Shown here in pieces: positions 53,011 through 62,436 of a stretch of DNA of 64,000 nucleotides; the first letter of the stretch is position 1, and each line of letters opens with the position of its first letter. Source of the stretch: CAVZTX01 sp963778375 (GTDB lineage Bacteria > Chloroflexota > Ktedonobacteria > Ktedonobacterales > Ktedonobacteraceae). The position numbers were made by a program, and so were the translations under genes. The DNA lies in contig CAVZTX010000020.1 in the NCBI GenBank assembly GCA_963778375.1, forward strand, positions 1 through 64,000, written 5' to 3'. The notes below the pieces were generated by a model. That model saw nothing but the letters and a program-made list of their open reading frames with translations. It was not told the DNA's origin and did no database searches.

Positions 53011-53903
53011 TTACGAGTTGATAAAGGGGATTGTAATGTCGTTTAGCTGGCTGATGTATTCGAGGAAGATTTGAAAACGGGTTCTATCGGATTGATGATT
53101 TAGGATAAAGTGAGATCGAACAGAGCGTGTATAGGCACCAATACAGGCTTCTAGTGATCTGAATTTGGTGTAGCCAAAGGATTGACCATTTTTATCTCTC
53201 AAAGAGGTGTCGCACATTTGTTTGGTGATTTGCACTGCGTGTAGGAAGCGTTGGGATCGGTTGCTGCCTTCAAATATGGTGAAAGGGAGCTTTTCGTATC
53301 GATGTGGGAGTGTAAGCAGTCGGTTTACATGAGCATTTTTAGCAAATTGAAGGAGGTCATAGCATTCCTGTGAATAAGGATTGCACAAAAGACCTCTACC
53401 CGCCTGGTATGAGTATTCGAGGACGAGCTCGATCTCGATAAATCCAATGAGGTAGAAGGAACGTTGTCCTGGGCCTGGGTTGAACTGGCCTTTGTGATCA
53501 TCAAACGATGCCAGATTGGCTAGAAAGAATAGCAGATCGCCGGGTTGGGCATGTCTGAGGCTGGCTGCTCGGGCATTGCAGTATGGAACATCGCCATAGG
53601 TGAATGCTGCATAGGGTGCATCATTAGGGTTATTGAGATTTGGGTCGTAGTGGACGATATGATGCTTGTACTGGCTCTGGAGCCTTTCTGGAGAAGAGTG
53701 AAAGGAGTTTACGAGAAGTGTTATAGCAGTGGAGATGGTCGTAGATGATTGGTCTGATGATTGTTTCCAGGCATTCACTGATATGGGCTTCTTCGTGAAT
53801 GGGGATAAATTCAAAGCGCTTGTCAGGAGAAGATAGGGCTGCGCAGTTTATGGGTGTGATTGACGCCGACGTTTATGAGATAAACTTGCCGGTATGGACG
53901 CAT
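53011..53903 (-). pseudogene. Nmad3-like nucleotide-modification-associated protein, frameshifted
   Basis: Three frames together give one protein of about 296 residues starting at the ATG of 53903: VYLINVGVNHTHKLRSPIFS, then DKRFEFIPIHEEAHISE, then ERLQSQYKHHIVHYDPNLNN, FTYGDVPYCNARAASLRHAQ, PGDLLFFLANLASFDD and FYLIGFIEIELVLEY. The order (INVG..., RFEFIPI, HYDPNL, TYGD, GDLLFFLA, YLIGF) fits the Nmad3 family predicted to act in base hypermodification, as I remember it. Frame breaks lie near 53830 and between about 53700 and 53770. If these are sequencing errors the gene is intact. A stand-alone 267-residue protein from 53814 would lack the N-terminal strand. Confidence 0.55.
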
Positions 53904-54012
53904 AGTTCACGGTCCCTTGTTGACAGCTTGACACCTTTTGTTGGTCGGGGATATCATCAGGGTGCTTAGAGAGTGAAGAGATGTATACCCCATTCATTAT
54001 ACATTACGAGAG

Positions 54013-54261
54013 ATGACGAGTATGGCAGAATACGATTGCTACATTGAGCAGTTTCCACATAGGTTACCGCATCAGGAAGAAGCAGAGCTGCGTCCATGTG
54101 GACATTATGCTTGCGCCCCGCATACGATTACCTATTTTGGCACAGGTGAGGATGATGAGCTGGTGGGAGATTATTGCCTGGTTTGCTACGCGCGGAAGTT
54201 TCCGCAATATTGCCCTGACCGGCTGATTCTGGAGGTTGTTTTGCAGGAATCAGGACAGTAA
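54013..54261 (+). CDS. Small Cys-rich protein of unknown function
   Basis: 82 residues, with alternative ATGs at 54013 and 54022. LRPCGHYACAPHTITYFGTG and YCLVCYARKFPQYC give several Cys and His residues that could bind zinc (CGHYAC, CLVC). No named domain is recognised. A promoter, TTGACA near 53927 with TATCAT about 18 bp later, lies upstream. The next gene follows 27 bp downstream on the same strand. Confidence 0.55.
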   Translation: MTSMAEYDCYIEQFPHRLPHQEEAELRPCGHYACAPHTITYFGTGEDDELVGDYCLVCYARKFPQYCPDRLILEVVLQESGQ

Positions 54262-54288
54262 ATGAGATAAGAACCTGATGCGTGCCTG

Positions 54289-54945
54289 ATGCAAGTAAAA
54301 GTGATGATGGATCCCAGGAATGAACTTTATCACGATGCGAGAATAAAGAGCCAGAAGGCATTCCAACTTTGCCTACAAGGTAAAGTGGACGATGCCCAGG
54401 GAATACTTCACCATACACGCATGAAACTTAAAGGGATCAGCGGAGATCTGTCGATTGTTGGGTATGGGAAAAATGGGGAAGATGATGGAGAGATGGAAGA
54501 TAGCGATGATGCTCATGATGGGGGGTTTGCAACGAAATCATTGCTGGAAGCACAGGCATGGGGCTGGCTAGAATTAGCATCAGGTGTTTTTCAGCTTGTA
54601 CGAGGATGGCCTGGTGGGAGTTTGGTACACTTTTTGCGAGCATGGCGTATCTGGCGTCCCTGGTCCATAAGTGCGAATAGCCTGGAAAAGCAGGAGGCAA
54701 CTCTCGAACGGGTACGTGCAAGTCTCTGGTTAGGTGAAGCATGGTCACGCATTATGAGCGAGCGTGCAGAGCATGCAGCTAATGCCGTACTCCGTGCGGG
54801 TCTTACAGAACTCGCTCATATCGAGGCGAATGAGTTGCTTGTGGAAACTATTGCGCAGCAATCACTGCTTCCAGCGGCCCCAAAGGGTTCCCCGGCTTAT
54901 CGTGAGGACGGAGTGGGTACCCCTTATGTTACGAGAATGATATAA
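54289..54945 (+). CDS. Helical protein of unknown function
   Basis: 218 residues, with ATGs at 54289, 54304 and 54307 and no clear ribosome site to decide among them. AFQLCLQGKVDDAQGILHHT looks like one TPR-type helical hairpin. An acidic stretch (GEDDGEMEDSDDAHD) is followed by long amphipathic helices (LLEAQAWGWLELASGVFQLV, RVRASLWLGEAWSRIMSERA). Trp-rich but not membrane-spanning. I do not recognise the family. Its place after the small Cys-rich gene suggests a two-gene transcript. Confidence 0.55.
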   Translation: MQVKVMMDPRNELYHDARIKSQKAFQLCLQGKVDDAQGILHHTRMKLKGISGDLSIVGYGKNGEDDGEMEDSDDAHDGGFATKSLLEAQAWGWLELASGVFQLVRGWPGGSLVHFLRAWRIWRPWSISANSLEKQEATLERVRASLWLGEAWSRIMSERAEHAANAVLRAGLTELAHIEANELLVETIAQQSLLPAAPKGSPAYREDGVGTPYVTRMI

Positions 54946-54960
54946 GCAATAGCCAGAAGA

Positions 54961-56342
54961 TTAGACCGGTATCTGGCGCTGCACCTTATCGCTTGGTCCG
55001 AAGATGGCATCCATGGATTCGGGGGCGTAACGTTCGACGATGCTTTCGGTGATGGCGTTGGCACGACATATTTCGCCAAACATGCTGGCACTGGGACGCG
55101 GGATACGTTCCTGAGTGAATGGATCGAGTTCGATGAGGCCGAGTCGTACCCCCCAGCCGTCAGCCCATTCGAAATTATCTACCAGTGTCCAATGTAGATA
55201 GCCACGTACGGGGATTCCTTCCTGGATCGCACGATGAAGCATAGCGAGATGCTCAAGAATAGCTGCTGGGCGGCGATTGTCAACAGCATCACCGAAGCCG
55301 TTTTCGGTAATATAGATTGGCTTATTGCCCTTCGTGCGGCGGTAGATGGTTTTCAGCACACGGTATAGGCCTTCGGGATAGATTTCACCGAAGTTCTTAT
55401 CTGCACCGGGGTCATTGTGGATCGCGTTGGGGCGGGTGAAACGACGCCCAAAGATCTCTCGGGGGTTGAAAGGGTCGAAACGAACCATTTCACGGGTGTA
55501 GTAGTTCACGCCGTGATAATCTCTTGCGCCCGCTGCATGTGGAATGGGAGCAAGTTGTAGATTTAAAGGGAAAGTGACGCGACCTGTTTCGGCGGCTCGC
55601 AGCGCAGCCCAGTTAAAAAATGTATCTTGCAACCCTGCAACTACACGATCAAGGGGAAAGGCAGGATTAGCAGGATCGAAGAGGCGGTAGTGGAGACAGT
55701 AGCCAATCTGGGATGCTGGCTGCAGGTGGCGAATGGCGTAAAATGCCTCAACATGTGCTTGTAACATATTACGCAAGACATGCATTCCGCGCAATGTGTT
55801 ACGTTCGCCGGGGGGAAATGAGCCAAGTAGATAGCCGAGGATAGTATAGATATTCGGTTCATTGATTGTGATCCAGAAGTCACAGAGGTCTTTCAAGGCC
55901 TCTACAGTATGGGTTACGTAGCGAACGAAGTAGCGGATGTTTTCTTCTTTGAAAAAGCCGTCGCGGTCCGCGAACCATAGGGGGTCGGTGAAGTGGTGCA
56001 AGGTAACAATTGGCTTCATACGGCGGTGGTGCAGATCAGTGAGCATGGCACGGTAGCGGTCCAGTGCGGCATTATCCCAGTGGCCTTCGGTGGGTTCAAT
56101 GCGACTCCATTCGAGGCTGAGGCGGAGCACATTGTTTTCCATTTGTTCTGCAAGTTCAAAGTCATCTTCGGCTCTTTCCCACCAGTCGGATGCTCTACCA
56201 ATATGTTCGCCTGTGAGGATGTGGCCCTGTTGTTCCCAGCGGTACCACTGGTTGTTCGTGCTGTTACCTTCGGTTTGATAGGCTGCGGACGCTGTTCCCC
56301 ATAAAATCCTCTAGGGAAGCTTAGCCTACGTTGCCATGCCAT
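54961..56342 (-). pseudogene. GH1 beta-glucosidase-like glycoside hydrolase, one frameshift
   Basis: A family 1 glycosidase of about 460 residues. From the ATG at 56342 it opens MAWQRRLSFPRGF; one T appears missing in the run at about 56303-56306, after which the frame reads LWGTASAAYQTEGNSTNNQW and stays open to the stop. Catalytic residues are present: the acid/base Glu in FWITINEPN and the nucleophile Glu in YITENGFGD. YLHWTLVDNFEWADGWGVRLG is the aglycone-side signature. It would release glucose or a similar sugar from beta-glycosides. The break is a single homopolymer slip, so a sequencing error is a real option. Confidence 0.8.
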
Positions 56343-56480
56343 GCTTAACTCCTTGTCCAGGTCGAAACGGCGCGAGGTACTGTTATTGTATCACGTAGGA
56401 AAGGGGGAAAGTTGCAGACAACCAGGAGGTAGTACACTCGCAAGGCACACTCAACAAGCGTCAACTTAACGAAAACGTGA

Positions 56481-56555
56481 CCAACCGTCCGTAGGGGCGA
56501 GGGTGGTTGGGATGGGTTGGGTGGGCTTTTATGGTCACCTGGGGTGGGGCGGGGC
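56481..56555. repeat. Second copy of the CCGTCCGTAGGGGCGAGG element
   Basis: ACCAACCGTCCGTAGGGGCG through GGGCTTTTATGGTCACC, matching about 1795-1862. It lies between the glucosidase start and the TPR fragment. Confidence 0.75.
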
Positions 56556-56635
56556 GCATTCCTCCGCCTTTAACTTGACACCAATTCTACACCCGGAAGG
56601 GAGGCTCCTACTATATGCGATTCCGGTAGCAATTT

Positions 56636-56989
56636 GTGTTGGAAGCCAGAAGTAGTAAGGGAGGCCTCCTGATTTGTCTGGAACGCTATCAGGAAGCCTT
56701 GATCGCCTTGCAAGAAGCTGTGCGCCTTGATCCTAATGATGCTTATAGCCGACGTAACAAGGGAAATGCGCTTATTAGTCTTGGGCGCTATCAAGAGGCC
56801 TTGATGATCTTGGATGAGACATTGCGCCTTGATTCCAATGATGCCTTTGGCCTAGTAGGCAAAGGTATAGCGCTTGATAATCTGGGTAGGTCAAGAGAAG
56901 CTCAACGGGCATATACAAAAGCAAGACGGCTTGGTTATACTAACCCATTGTACCAAAGCTTACATACATTATTCAGAGGAAAAAGCTAG
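56636..56989 (+). CDS. TPR-repeat protein, probably an N-truncated remnant
   Basis: 117 residues from a GTG at 56636 that lacks a ribosome site. It has about three tetratricopeptide repeats, for example RYQEALIALQEAVRLDPNDA and RYQEALMILDETLRLDSNDA, ending TNPLYQSLHTLFRGKS. The first repeat is incomplete (SKGGLLICLE), and the upstream DNA does not code for more, so the gene is likely the 3' part of a longer TPR protein cut by the repeat element nearby. TPRs mediate protein binding, with the partner unknown. Confidence 0.45.
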   Translation: MLEARSSKGGLLICLERYQEALIALQEAVRLDPNDAYSRRNKGNALISLGRYQEALMILDETLRLDSNDAFGLVGKGIALDNLGRSREAQRAYTKARRLGYTNPLYQSLHTLFRGKS

Positions 56990-57129
56990 GCAGCTGGATG
57001 TAAGGAATAGGGATGGAGTCGGGTGGAGTTGATTTGCCGAGCCATACCTCACTCGGAGAGCGACCATAAAGGCACTCCCCACCACTCTTCAGCTACTCTT
57101 GCACTTACGGGATAGACAACATTATTTCG

Positions 57130-59607
57130 TTAGATTGAGATGAAGCAGGCAACCACGATGGCCGCCTGCTTCATTAAATCTAACAACAGGCGACCTGTTA
57201 TTCGCGGATGCCTCTTGCTGGTAACGGGCGCACCAGATGGACTCATCACAGGCAAATCCTTCTTACCACGAGGCAATCGTTGACGTACCAGGTAATTCGG
57301 TGCGGCAGCGAGGTCACCCTTGTCAAGGGTAACGTCAGGGCCGAATCGATTGAAGAAGGAGAGTTCGAAGTTGGGGGTTTCACCCAGCGCCCCGTGCGGG
57401 CAGACTTCCACGCAGTCGCCACAAAAGATGCAGCGGTCGAGGGCGAAGGCGTAACGGGTGAGGGTACGCTCAGCCATCATCAGGGACCCGGTAGGGCAGA
57501 CCTGGACACAGGCTCCACAGGAGACGCAGTCGGTATCGTGCAGGCTGACGTTGAAGGGCGTGGAGACGATGGTGTCAAAGCCTTTGCCGAACATGCCGTA
57601 GCAGTCCGGGCCGATTACGTCGTGGCAGACGCGGACGCATTGGGTGCAGTTGATGCACTTGTTAGGATCGCGCAGGATGAAGCTGTGCGATAGGTCTACT
57701 TCGTAGTCGTGGTAGTCGCTTGGTTCGCCGTCATGGAAGCGGTTATCGGCGAGGCCATGCTCAATGCTGTACTTTTGCAGATCGCATTGACCGGCAGCGG
57801 GACAGGCACATTGCAGGCAGCGACCAGCTTCACGCTCGGCTTGTTCCTGGAGATAGCCCATTTCGATGAGTCTGAAGTTGCGCCTGCGGTCTTCGTAGGG
57901 CAGCATGGGCATCTTCACCTTGGGTTCGACGGGTTTGTAGGGAACGATATCGAAGAGATCGGGCTTGCGCTCTTCGAGTTCCAGACGACGGGCTACTTCT
58001 TTCATGTCTTCGCCGTTGAGGAAGGCATGGATGGAACGGGCAGCTAGTTTGCCTTGTCCGACGCATTCGATGATGGTTTTGGCACCCATCTGGCAGTCAC
58101 CACCGGCAAAGACGCCCCAACGATCGGTCATGAAGTTATGCGGATTTGTTTGAACGGTTGTGCGCTTCGTCCACTTCACGCCTGATTTCTCGTCGAGTAC
58201 GGACTCATCGGGCTTCTGACCAAATGCAGGAATGATGACATCGCAGTTGATGGTAAATTCAGAGCCGGGAATGGGGACTGGGCGGCGGCGACCGCTAGCA
58301 TCTGGTTCGCCCAACTTGTTCTTGATAAATTCAAGGCCTTTTACTTTGCCATCCTCGACGACGACCTTTGTCTGCTGGACATAGAACATTAATTCTGTGC
58401 CCTCAGCATCGGCATCCTCGATTTCTTCCATTGTGGCGGTCATCTCTTTGACAGAGCGGCGATAGCCGGTGTGAACTTTGGCTCCGAGGCGGAGAGAGGT
58501 TCGGGTGCAGTCAAATGTGGTGAATCCACCGCCGAGCACAACGACTTCGCGGCCTTCCTTAACGGGTACGAATTTACCTTCTACCTTTTCTGCCAGAAAT
58601 GCTATAGCGTTTATTACACCTTCTGCATCTTCACCTGGGGCATCAAGGGGATTACTTGTCCATGCACCAATGGCGAGATAGACGGCATCGTATCCCTGAG
58701 CGAACAGGTCGTCGATGGTGAAATCGCGGCCAAGCTTGATGTTACTTTGCAGTTCGACACCAAGTTGCCAGACATGATCGATTTCGCGGTCCATCATGTC
58801 TTTCTGCAAGCGATATTCGGGGATACCGTAGCGCAGCATACCGCCTGGTTGAGGCTGCATGTCGAATATCTTGCAGTGGTGGCCTTTGAGTGCGAGATAG
58901 TAGGCGCAGGTGAGGCCTGCGGGGCCTGCACCAACAATAGCAATCCTTTTACCAGTTGATGGGTCCTTTGGATAGGGGTGCGGTGGTTCGAGCAGGCAAG
59001 TTTCTGCAGCATATCCGTGCATTCGACAGATGGCGATTTCTTCTTCGACCAGAGCACGACGGCAGGCTTTCTGACAAGGAGCTGGGCAGGTGAGGCCGAG
59101 AATAAAGGGGAATGGCAGCACTTCTTTGACCAGACGGGCCGCTTCTCTCATCGAGCCTTTGGCGATCAGTTCGAGGTAGCCGGGAATGTCGATATGGGTG
59201 GGACAATCTATCTGACAGGGTGGCTGGCAGTAGGCATTGTGATCAGAGAGGATCATTTCGAGGTTGGTACGACGAATATGGAAAAGTTCATCCGAGTTGG
59301 TGGTGACGACCATGCCGGGTTGAGCGATTGTGCTACAGGATGGTAGAGGGCGTTCCGCGCCTTCGACGTGCACGAGACACATGCGGCAGGTTGAGGCTGG
59401 CTCCAGTTTTTCGTCGTTGCACAAATTTGGGATGTCGGTAATGCCGTTGTCTATGGCCACACTCAGGAGCGTCTGGCTTTCGTAGGCTTGTACGGTTTTG
59501 CCGTCGATGGTGAGCGTGAAGCTTGGATGGCCTACTTCGTTTATTACGAGTGGGCCTGGCGGGATTTGAGTTGTTGGTGATAGGTTATCTCTAATGGTTA
59601 CTGCCAT
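57130..59607 (-). CDS. Fused NuoG-like 2Fe-2S / GltD-like FAD oxidoreductase / ferredoxin protein
   Basis: 825 residues. Residues about 28-105 are a complex-I/hydrogenase-type 2Fe-2S domain (Cys63, Cys74, Cys77, Cys91). Cys-rich GltD-type segments follow (YCQPPCQIDCP, LTCPAPCQKACRR), then an FAD/NAD oxidoreductase with RIAIVGAGPAGLTCAYYLAL (222-241) and VVVLGGGFTTFDCTR. The C-terminus has three 4Fe-4S motifs: CINCTQCVRVC, CVSCGACVQVCP and CIFCGDCVEVCP. The molybdopterin-like part of true NuoG is absent. It is last in a four-gene operon, 24 bp after the NuoF-like gene. Likely an electron hub linking NAD(P)H, flavin and iron-sulfur carriers; bifurcation is speculation. Confidence 0.85.
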   Translation of the reverse strand: MAVTIRDNLSPTTQIPPGPLVINEVGHPSFTLTIDGKTVQAYESQTLLSVAIDNGITDIPNLCNDEKLEPASTCRMCLVHVEGAERPLPSCSTIAQPGMVVTTNSDELFHIRRTNLEMILSDHNAYCQPPCQIDCPTHIDIPGYLELIAKGSMREAARLVKEVLPFPFILGLTCPAPCQKACRRALVEEEIAICRMHGYAAETCLLEPPHPYPKDPSTGKRIAIVGAGPAGLTCAYYLALKGHHCKIFDMQPQPGGMLRYGIPEYRLQKDMMDREIDHVWQLGVELQSNIKLGRDFTIDDLFAQGYDAVYLAIGAWTSNPLDAPGEDAEGVINAIAFLAEKVEGKFVPVKEGREVVVLGGGFTTFDCTRTSLRLGAKVHTGYRRSVKEMTATMEEIEDADAEGTELMFYVQQTKVVVEDGKVKGLEFIKNKLGEPDASGRRRPVPIPGSEFTINCDVIIPAFGQKPDESVLDEKSGVKWTKRTTVQTNPHNFMTDRWGVFAGGDCQMGAKTIIECVGQGKLAARSIHAFLNGEDMKEVARRLELEERKPDLFDIVPYKPVEPKVKMPMLPYEDRRRNFRLIEMGYLQEQAEREAGRCLQCACPAAGQCDLQKYSIEHGLADNRFHDGEPSDYHDYEVDLSHSFILRDPNKCINCTQCVRVCHDVIGPDCYGMFGKGFDTIVSTPFNVSLHDTDCVSCGACVQVCPTGSLMMAERTLTRYAFALDRCIFCGDCVEVCPHGALGETPNFELSFFNRFGPDVTLDKGDLAAAPNYLVRQRLPRGKKDLPVMSPSGAPVTSKRHPRITGRLLLDLMKQAAIVVACFISI

Positions 59608-59631
59608 TTATTTCCTCTTTCCAGCCTGCTT

Positions 59632-60963
59632 TTATGGTAGAACGTGTTTGGTTACGAAACGATGAGCACGGACGGGAATACAGGTTCCAGTTGGGCATTG
59701 CTGCTCTTCAATATGCAATCTGAAATGATCAGGCCAGTAGCGTTTGGCGGTTTTAAGTGGATTGGGGGCCTGGACTCCAAATCCACAGATCGAGCCATTT
59801 GGTATGTATTTGGCAAATTCGTCAAGCACGTCGAGGTCTGCGTTGACGCCGAGGTCACTGACAATGCCCTCTAGAATGCCTTCAACGCGCTTGACGCCTA
59901 CACGACATGGGACACATTTACCACAGGTTTCTTTGCTGAGGTAGCGGCTGCGCTCCATTGCCCACGCGACCATGCAGGTATTGGCGGGCAGTAGTTCGAT
60001 AATGCCGGAGCCGACAATAGCACCAGCTTCTTCTAAGGGATCATAATCGAAGGGGGTATCAAGAAGCGAGGTTGGCAGCGCGCCGCCCTCCGCTCCACCT
60101 ACAACGACGGCGCGCAGTTCGCTGTCAGCGCGACTATAGCCTGCATGACGCAGAATTTCGCGCAGTGTTGCACCAAATGGGACTTCGATGACCTTCGGTT
60201 CGCTGTCGGGCACGTAATCATAGACGGTTAGAACTTTGGTACCACCAGTGATAGCGGTGCCAACACTGGCGAATGCAGTGGCTCCGTCACGTATGATTAC
60301 AGGAACATTGGCAAGGGTTTCAATAGAATTGATGGCGGTAGGTTTATCCCATAAGCCGTATTGAGCCGGGAAGGGTGGACGCTGGTCGGGCATGCCGCGA
60401 CGGCCTTTGATGATGGCTATCTGCACGGTTTCCTCGCCACCCATGAAGCCCATATCTACACCAAGGACGTTGATAGTACAACTGAACTCTGTACCGAAAA
60501 TATCGCGCCCTACGAGGTTGGCGTCCAGCGCCTCGTTTAAGGCTCGTTGTACGGCGCCAACGCCTTCGACGAAATAGCTGCGCGTGAAGAGATATGCTTC
60601 TGATGCACCTACGGCATAAGCCGCGAGCACAATGCCTTCGATGACCTGGTGTGGATTGCGTTCCAACATGGAACGAGCCGCCCAGGAGCGCGGGTCGGCA
60701 TCATAGGCGTTGCAGATGACGTATTTGGGGCTGTCATCTTGACGGCGGGCAATACGCCACTTTTCCCCCGTGAGACGGCCAGCGCCACCACGTCCTCGCA
60801 GTTTGGCGTCGATGACTTGCTGGATGACTTGTTCAGGGGTTTGCTCACGAATGGCTTTTTCTAAGGCGGTGTAACCACCGATACGGCGATATGCATCGAG
60901 TGAGCGTACATCAGGCTCACCGCGTCGCCGTATGACACGATAGGAAGTATCAAACTCAGGCAT
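59632..60963 (-). CDS. NuoF-like NADH-binding flavoprotein subunit
   Basis: 443 residues. The NADH and FMN sites of the 51-kDa complex I subunit are recognisable: KLRGRGGAGRLTGEKWRIAR near 52-71 and MGFMGGEETVQIAIIKGRRG near 168-187, then PPFPAQYGLWDKPTAINSIE. The N3 4Fe-4S ligands are in ETCGKCVPCRVGVKRVEG with the fourth Cys in GSICGFG. The flavin loop is GFMGGEE instead of the usual AYICGEE. It should oxidise NADH and pass electrons to the neighbouring subunits. Its start overlaps the NuoI/NuoE-like gene by 8 bp. Confidence 0.85.
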   Translation of the reverse strand: MPEFDTSYRVIRRRGEPDVRSLDAYRRIGGYTALEKAIREQTPEQVIQQVIDAKLRGRGGAGRLTGEKWRIARRQDDSPKYVICNAYDADPRSWAARSMLERNPHQVIEGIVLAAYAVGASEAYLFTRSYFVEGVGAVQRALNEALDANLVGRDIFGTEFSCTINVLGVDMGFMGGEETVQIAIIKGRRGMPDQRPPFPAQYGLWDKPTAINSIETLANVPVIIRDGATAFASVGTAITGGTKVLTVYDYVPDSEPKVIEVPFGATLREILRHAGYSRADSELRAVVVGGAEGGALPTSLLDTPFDYDPLEEAGAIVGSGIIELLPANTCMVAWAMERSRYLSKETCGKCVPCRVGVKRVEGILEGIVSDLGVNADLDVLDEFAKYIPNGSICGFGVQAPNPLKTAKRYWPDHFRLHIEEQQCPTGTCIPVRAHRFVTKHVLP

Positions 60964-61696
60964 CTGGTTGCCTCACATGATTAATATTCCCCCACTTACC
61001 ACGGGTAGAGGGTGATAAGCCACGTGGGGGTTGATCGTCGCGCTTGATTCCTTTGACGGCTGGGGCTGGCTTGAATTTGGGACTCATGGTTGCAATACCG
61101 AAGATATCGCTCAGGTCTACTCCGCGCACCTGGACGATACGTTTTGCGGCCCGCAAAGGCATATAGCCATAGATATCCATGATAGCATCAAGGAGTGCAG
61201 GTAGAGTGCCTGCCTCTTCTGGCCAGTTTTCAAGCAAGTCATCGACTTTGCTAAGGTCTATTTCTGGCTCCAGATCATCCTTGACAGGCATAGCTACACA
61301 GGGAGAGACAGGCTTATTTGGATACTCTACAGCATATTCAGAGATACGCTGGGTGTAAAATCCACCTTTCGAGGCTCCCGATGCCGGGGGAATTTTATAA
61401 TCTGTGTATTTGTCCGCGCCATCGCGGATGTAGGATTTGAACCAGGGACGTTCCTTCCACCTGTGCATGGGTTCATAGCTAATGGTAATGGCACGTGGTG
61501 GACAGGCTTTTTCGCATAAGAGGCAGGCTTCGCATTTCAGGTTGTAATCGGTTCCGAGGCCCTGCTCTGCGATTAGTTGAATCAAGCCACGACTGCGAGG
61601 GGGTAACTTCGGCTTCTCATAGGGATACAGCCGAGTTACCTTTGGTCGGAAGAGGTGGCTAAAGGTCAGGCCCATGCCTTCAAGAATTCCACGCAT
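60956..61696 (-). CDS. NuoI-like ferredoxin fused to the helical part of NuoE
   Basis: 246 residues. The N-terminus resembles NuoI (GLTFSHLFRPKVTRLYPYEK, LPPRSRGLIQL) and holds one 4Fe-4S motif, Cys55-Cys58-Cys61-Cys65 in CEACLLCEKACPPRAI; the second cluster motif of NuoI is missing. The C-terminal half (NWPEEAGTLPALLDAIMDIY, YMPLRAAKRIVQVRGVDLSD, IFGIATMSPKF) is the helical N-domain of NuoE, but the thioredoxin-like 2Fe-2S domain is absent. Such a fused and reduced subunit is unusual. It sits between NuoB-like and NuoF-like genes and probably acts as the electron link between them. Confidence 0.75.
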   Translation of the reverse strand: MRGILEGMGLTFSHLFRPKVTRLYPYEKPKLPPRSRGLIQLIAEQGLGTDYNLKCEACLLCEKACPPRAITISYEPMHRWKERPWFKSYIRDGADKYTDYKIPPASGASKGGFYTQRISEYAVEYPNKPVSPCVAMPVKDDLEPEIDLSKVDDLLENWPEEAGTLPALLDAIMDIYGYMPLRAAKRIVQVRGVDLSDIFGIATMSPKFKPAPAVKGIKRDDQPPRGLSPSTRGKWGNINHVRQPDA

Positions 61697-61699
61697 CTA

Positions 61700-62302
61700 T
61701 TACACCCCTATTTCCTCTTCGCCTCGTACTTTGAGGCCCTGTTTGGCTATTTTCTCACGCAGCTTCAAAATGCCTTCAATAAGCGCCTCTGGACGTGGAG
61801 GGCAGCCAGGGACATAGATGTCTACGGGGACAATCGTGTCGACGCCCTGGACTGTGTAGTAACTGTCATAAAATTCGCCGCCAGAGTTGGCGCACTGACC
61901 CATGCTGAGGACCCATTTGGGATCGGGCATCTGCTCCCAGAGCAGACGCAAGCGCGGTCCCATTTTGACCGAGACTGTGCCCGCGACGATCATTAAGTCG
62001 GCCTGACGGGGGCTTGAACGGAAGACTTCCGAGCCGAAACGCGACAAATCGTAGTGCGCTTGGGCGCTTGCCATCATTTCGATGGCGCAGCATGCAAGTC
62101 CATAGCCGAGGGGCCACACTGATTTAGAGCGGGACCAGTTTTGTGCCCATTTCAGCATGTCGACGAGGCTGGTAAGTTGAACTGGTAATTCCTGGTCTCC
62201 AGGGGTGTAATCCTGGGGGCCACGTGCCATAACAATTGGCACTGGTTTGCGCCGTACACCAGGGACTGACGCATCCCCATTTTGTTTGATTTCACTGCTC
62301 AT
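61700..62302 (-). CDS. NuoB-like iron-sulfur subunit
   Basis: 200 residues. All four ligands of the terminal N2 cluster are present: Cys71 and Cys72 in GLACCAIEMM, Cys137 in SMGQCANSGG, and Cys167 in YVPGCPPRPEAL. The length and core match complex I NuoB. In complex I and its hydrogenase ancestors this subunit works only together with NuoD or a hydrogenase large subunit, and neither is encoded next to it here. First gene of the four-gene operon, with its own promoter; only 3 bp separate it from the next gene. The N-terminal 40 residues are extra. Confidence 0.85.
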   Translation of the reverse strand: MSSEIKQNGDASVPGVRRKPVPIVMARGPQDYTPGDQELPVQLTSLVDMLKWAQNWSRSKSVWPLGYGLACCAIEMMASAQAHYDLSRFGSEVFRSSPRQADLMIVAGTVSVKMGPRLRLLWEQMPDPKWVLSMGQCANSGGEFYDSYYTVQGVDTIVPVDIYVPGCPPRPEALIEGILKLREKIAKQGLKVRGEEEIGV

Positions 62303-62399
62303 AATGTTGAACCCCTCCGCAAAGGTTTAGCAGCACCTGTTGCTCGTTGGTTTCAATTCTGATCTAGAGAACGGGTGATTGGTGTTCCATTCTGCCCTT

Positions 62400-62429
62400 A
62401 TTATAGCACGGGAGGGCGAGGATGACCAA
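62400..62429 (-). promoter_or_regulatory. Promoter of the complex-I-like operon
   Basis: Minus strand TTGGTC (62429-62424), 18-bp spacer and extended -10 TGCTATAAT (TATAAT at 62405-62400). The leader is about 90 nt. It lies inside the 134-bp gap after the degenerate-P-loop paralog. Confidence 0.65.
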
Positions 62430-62436
62430 TAGTAAG

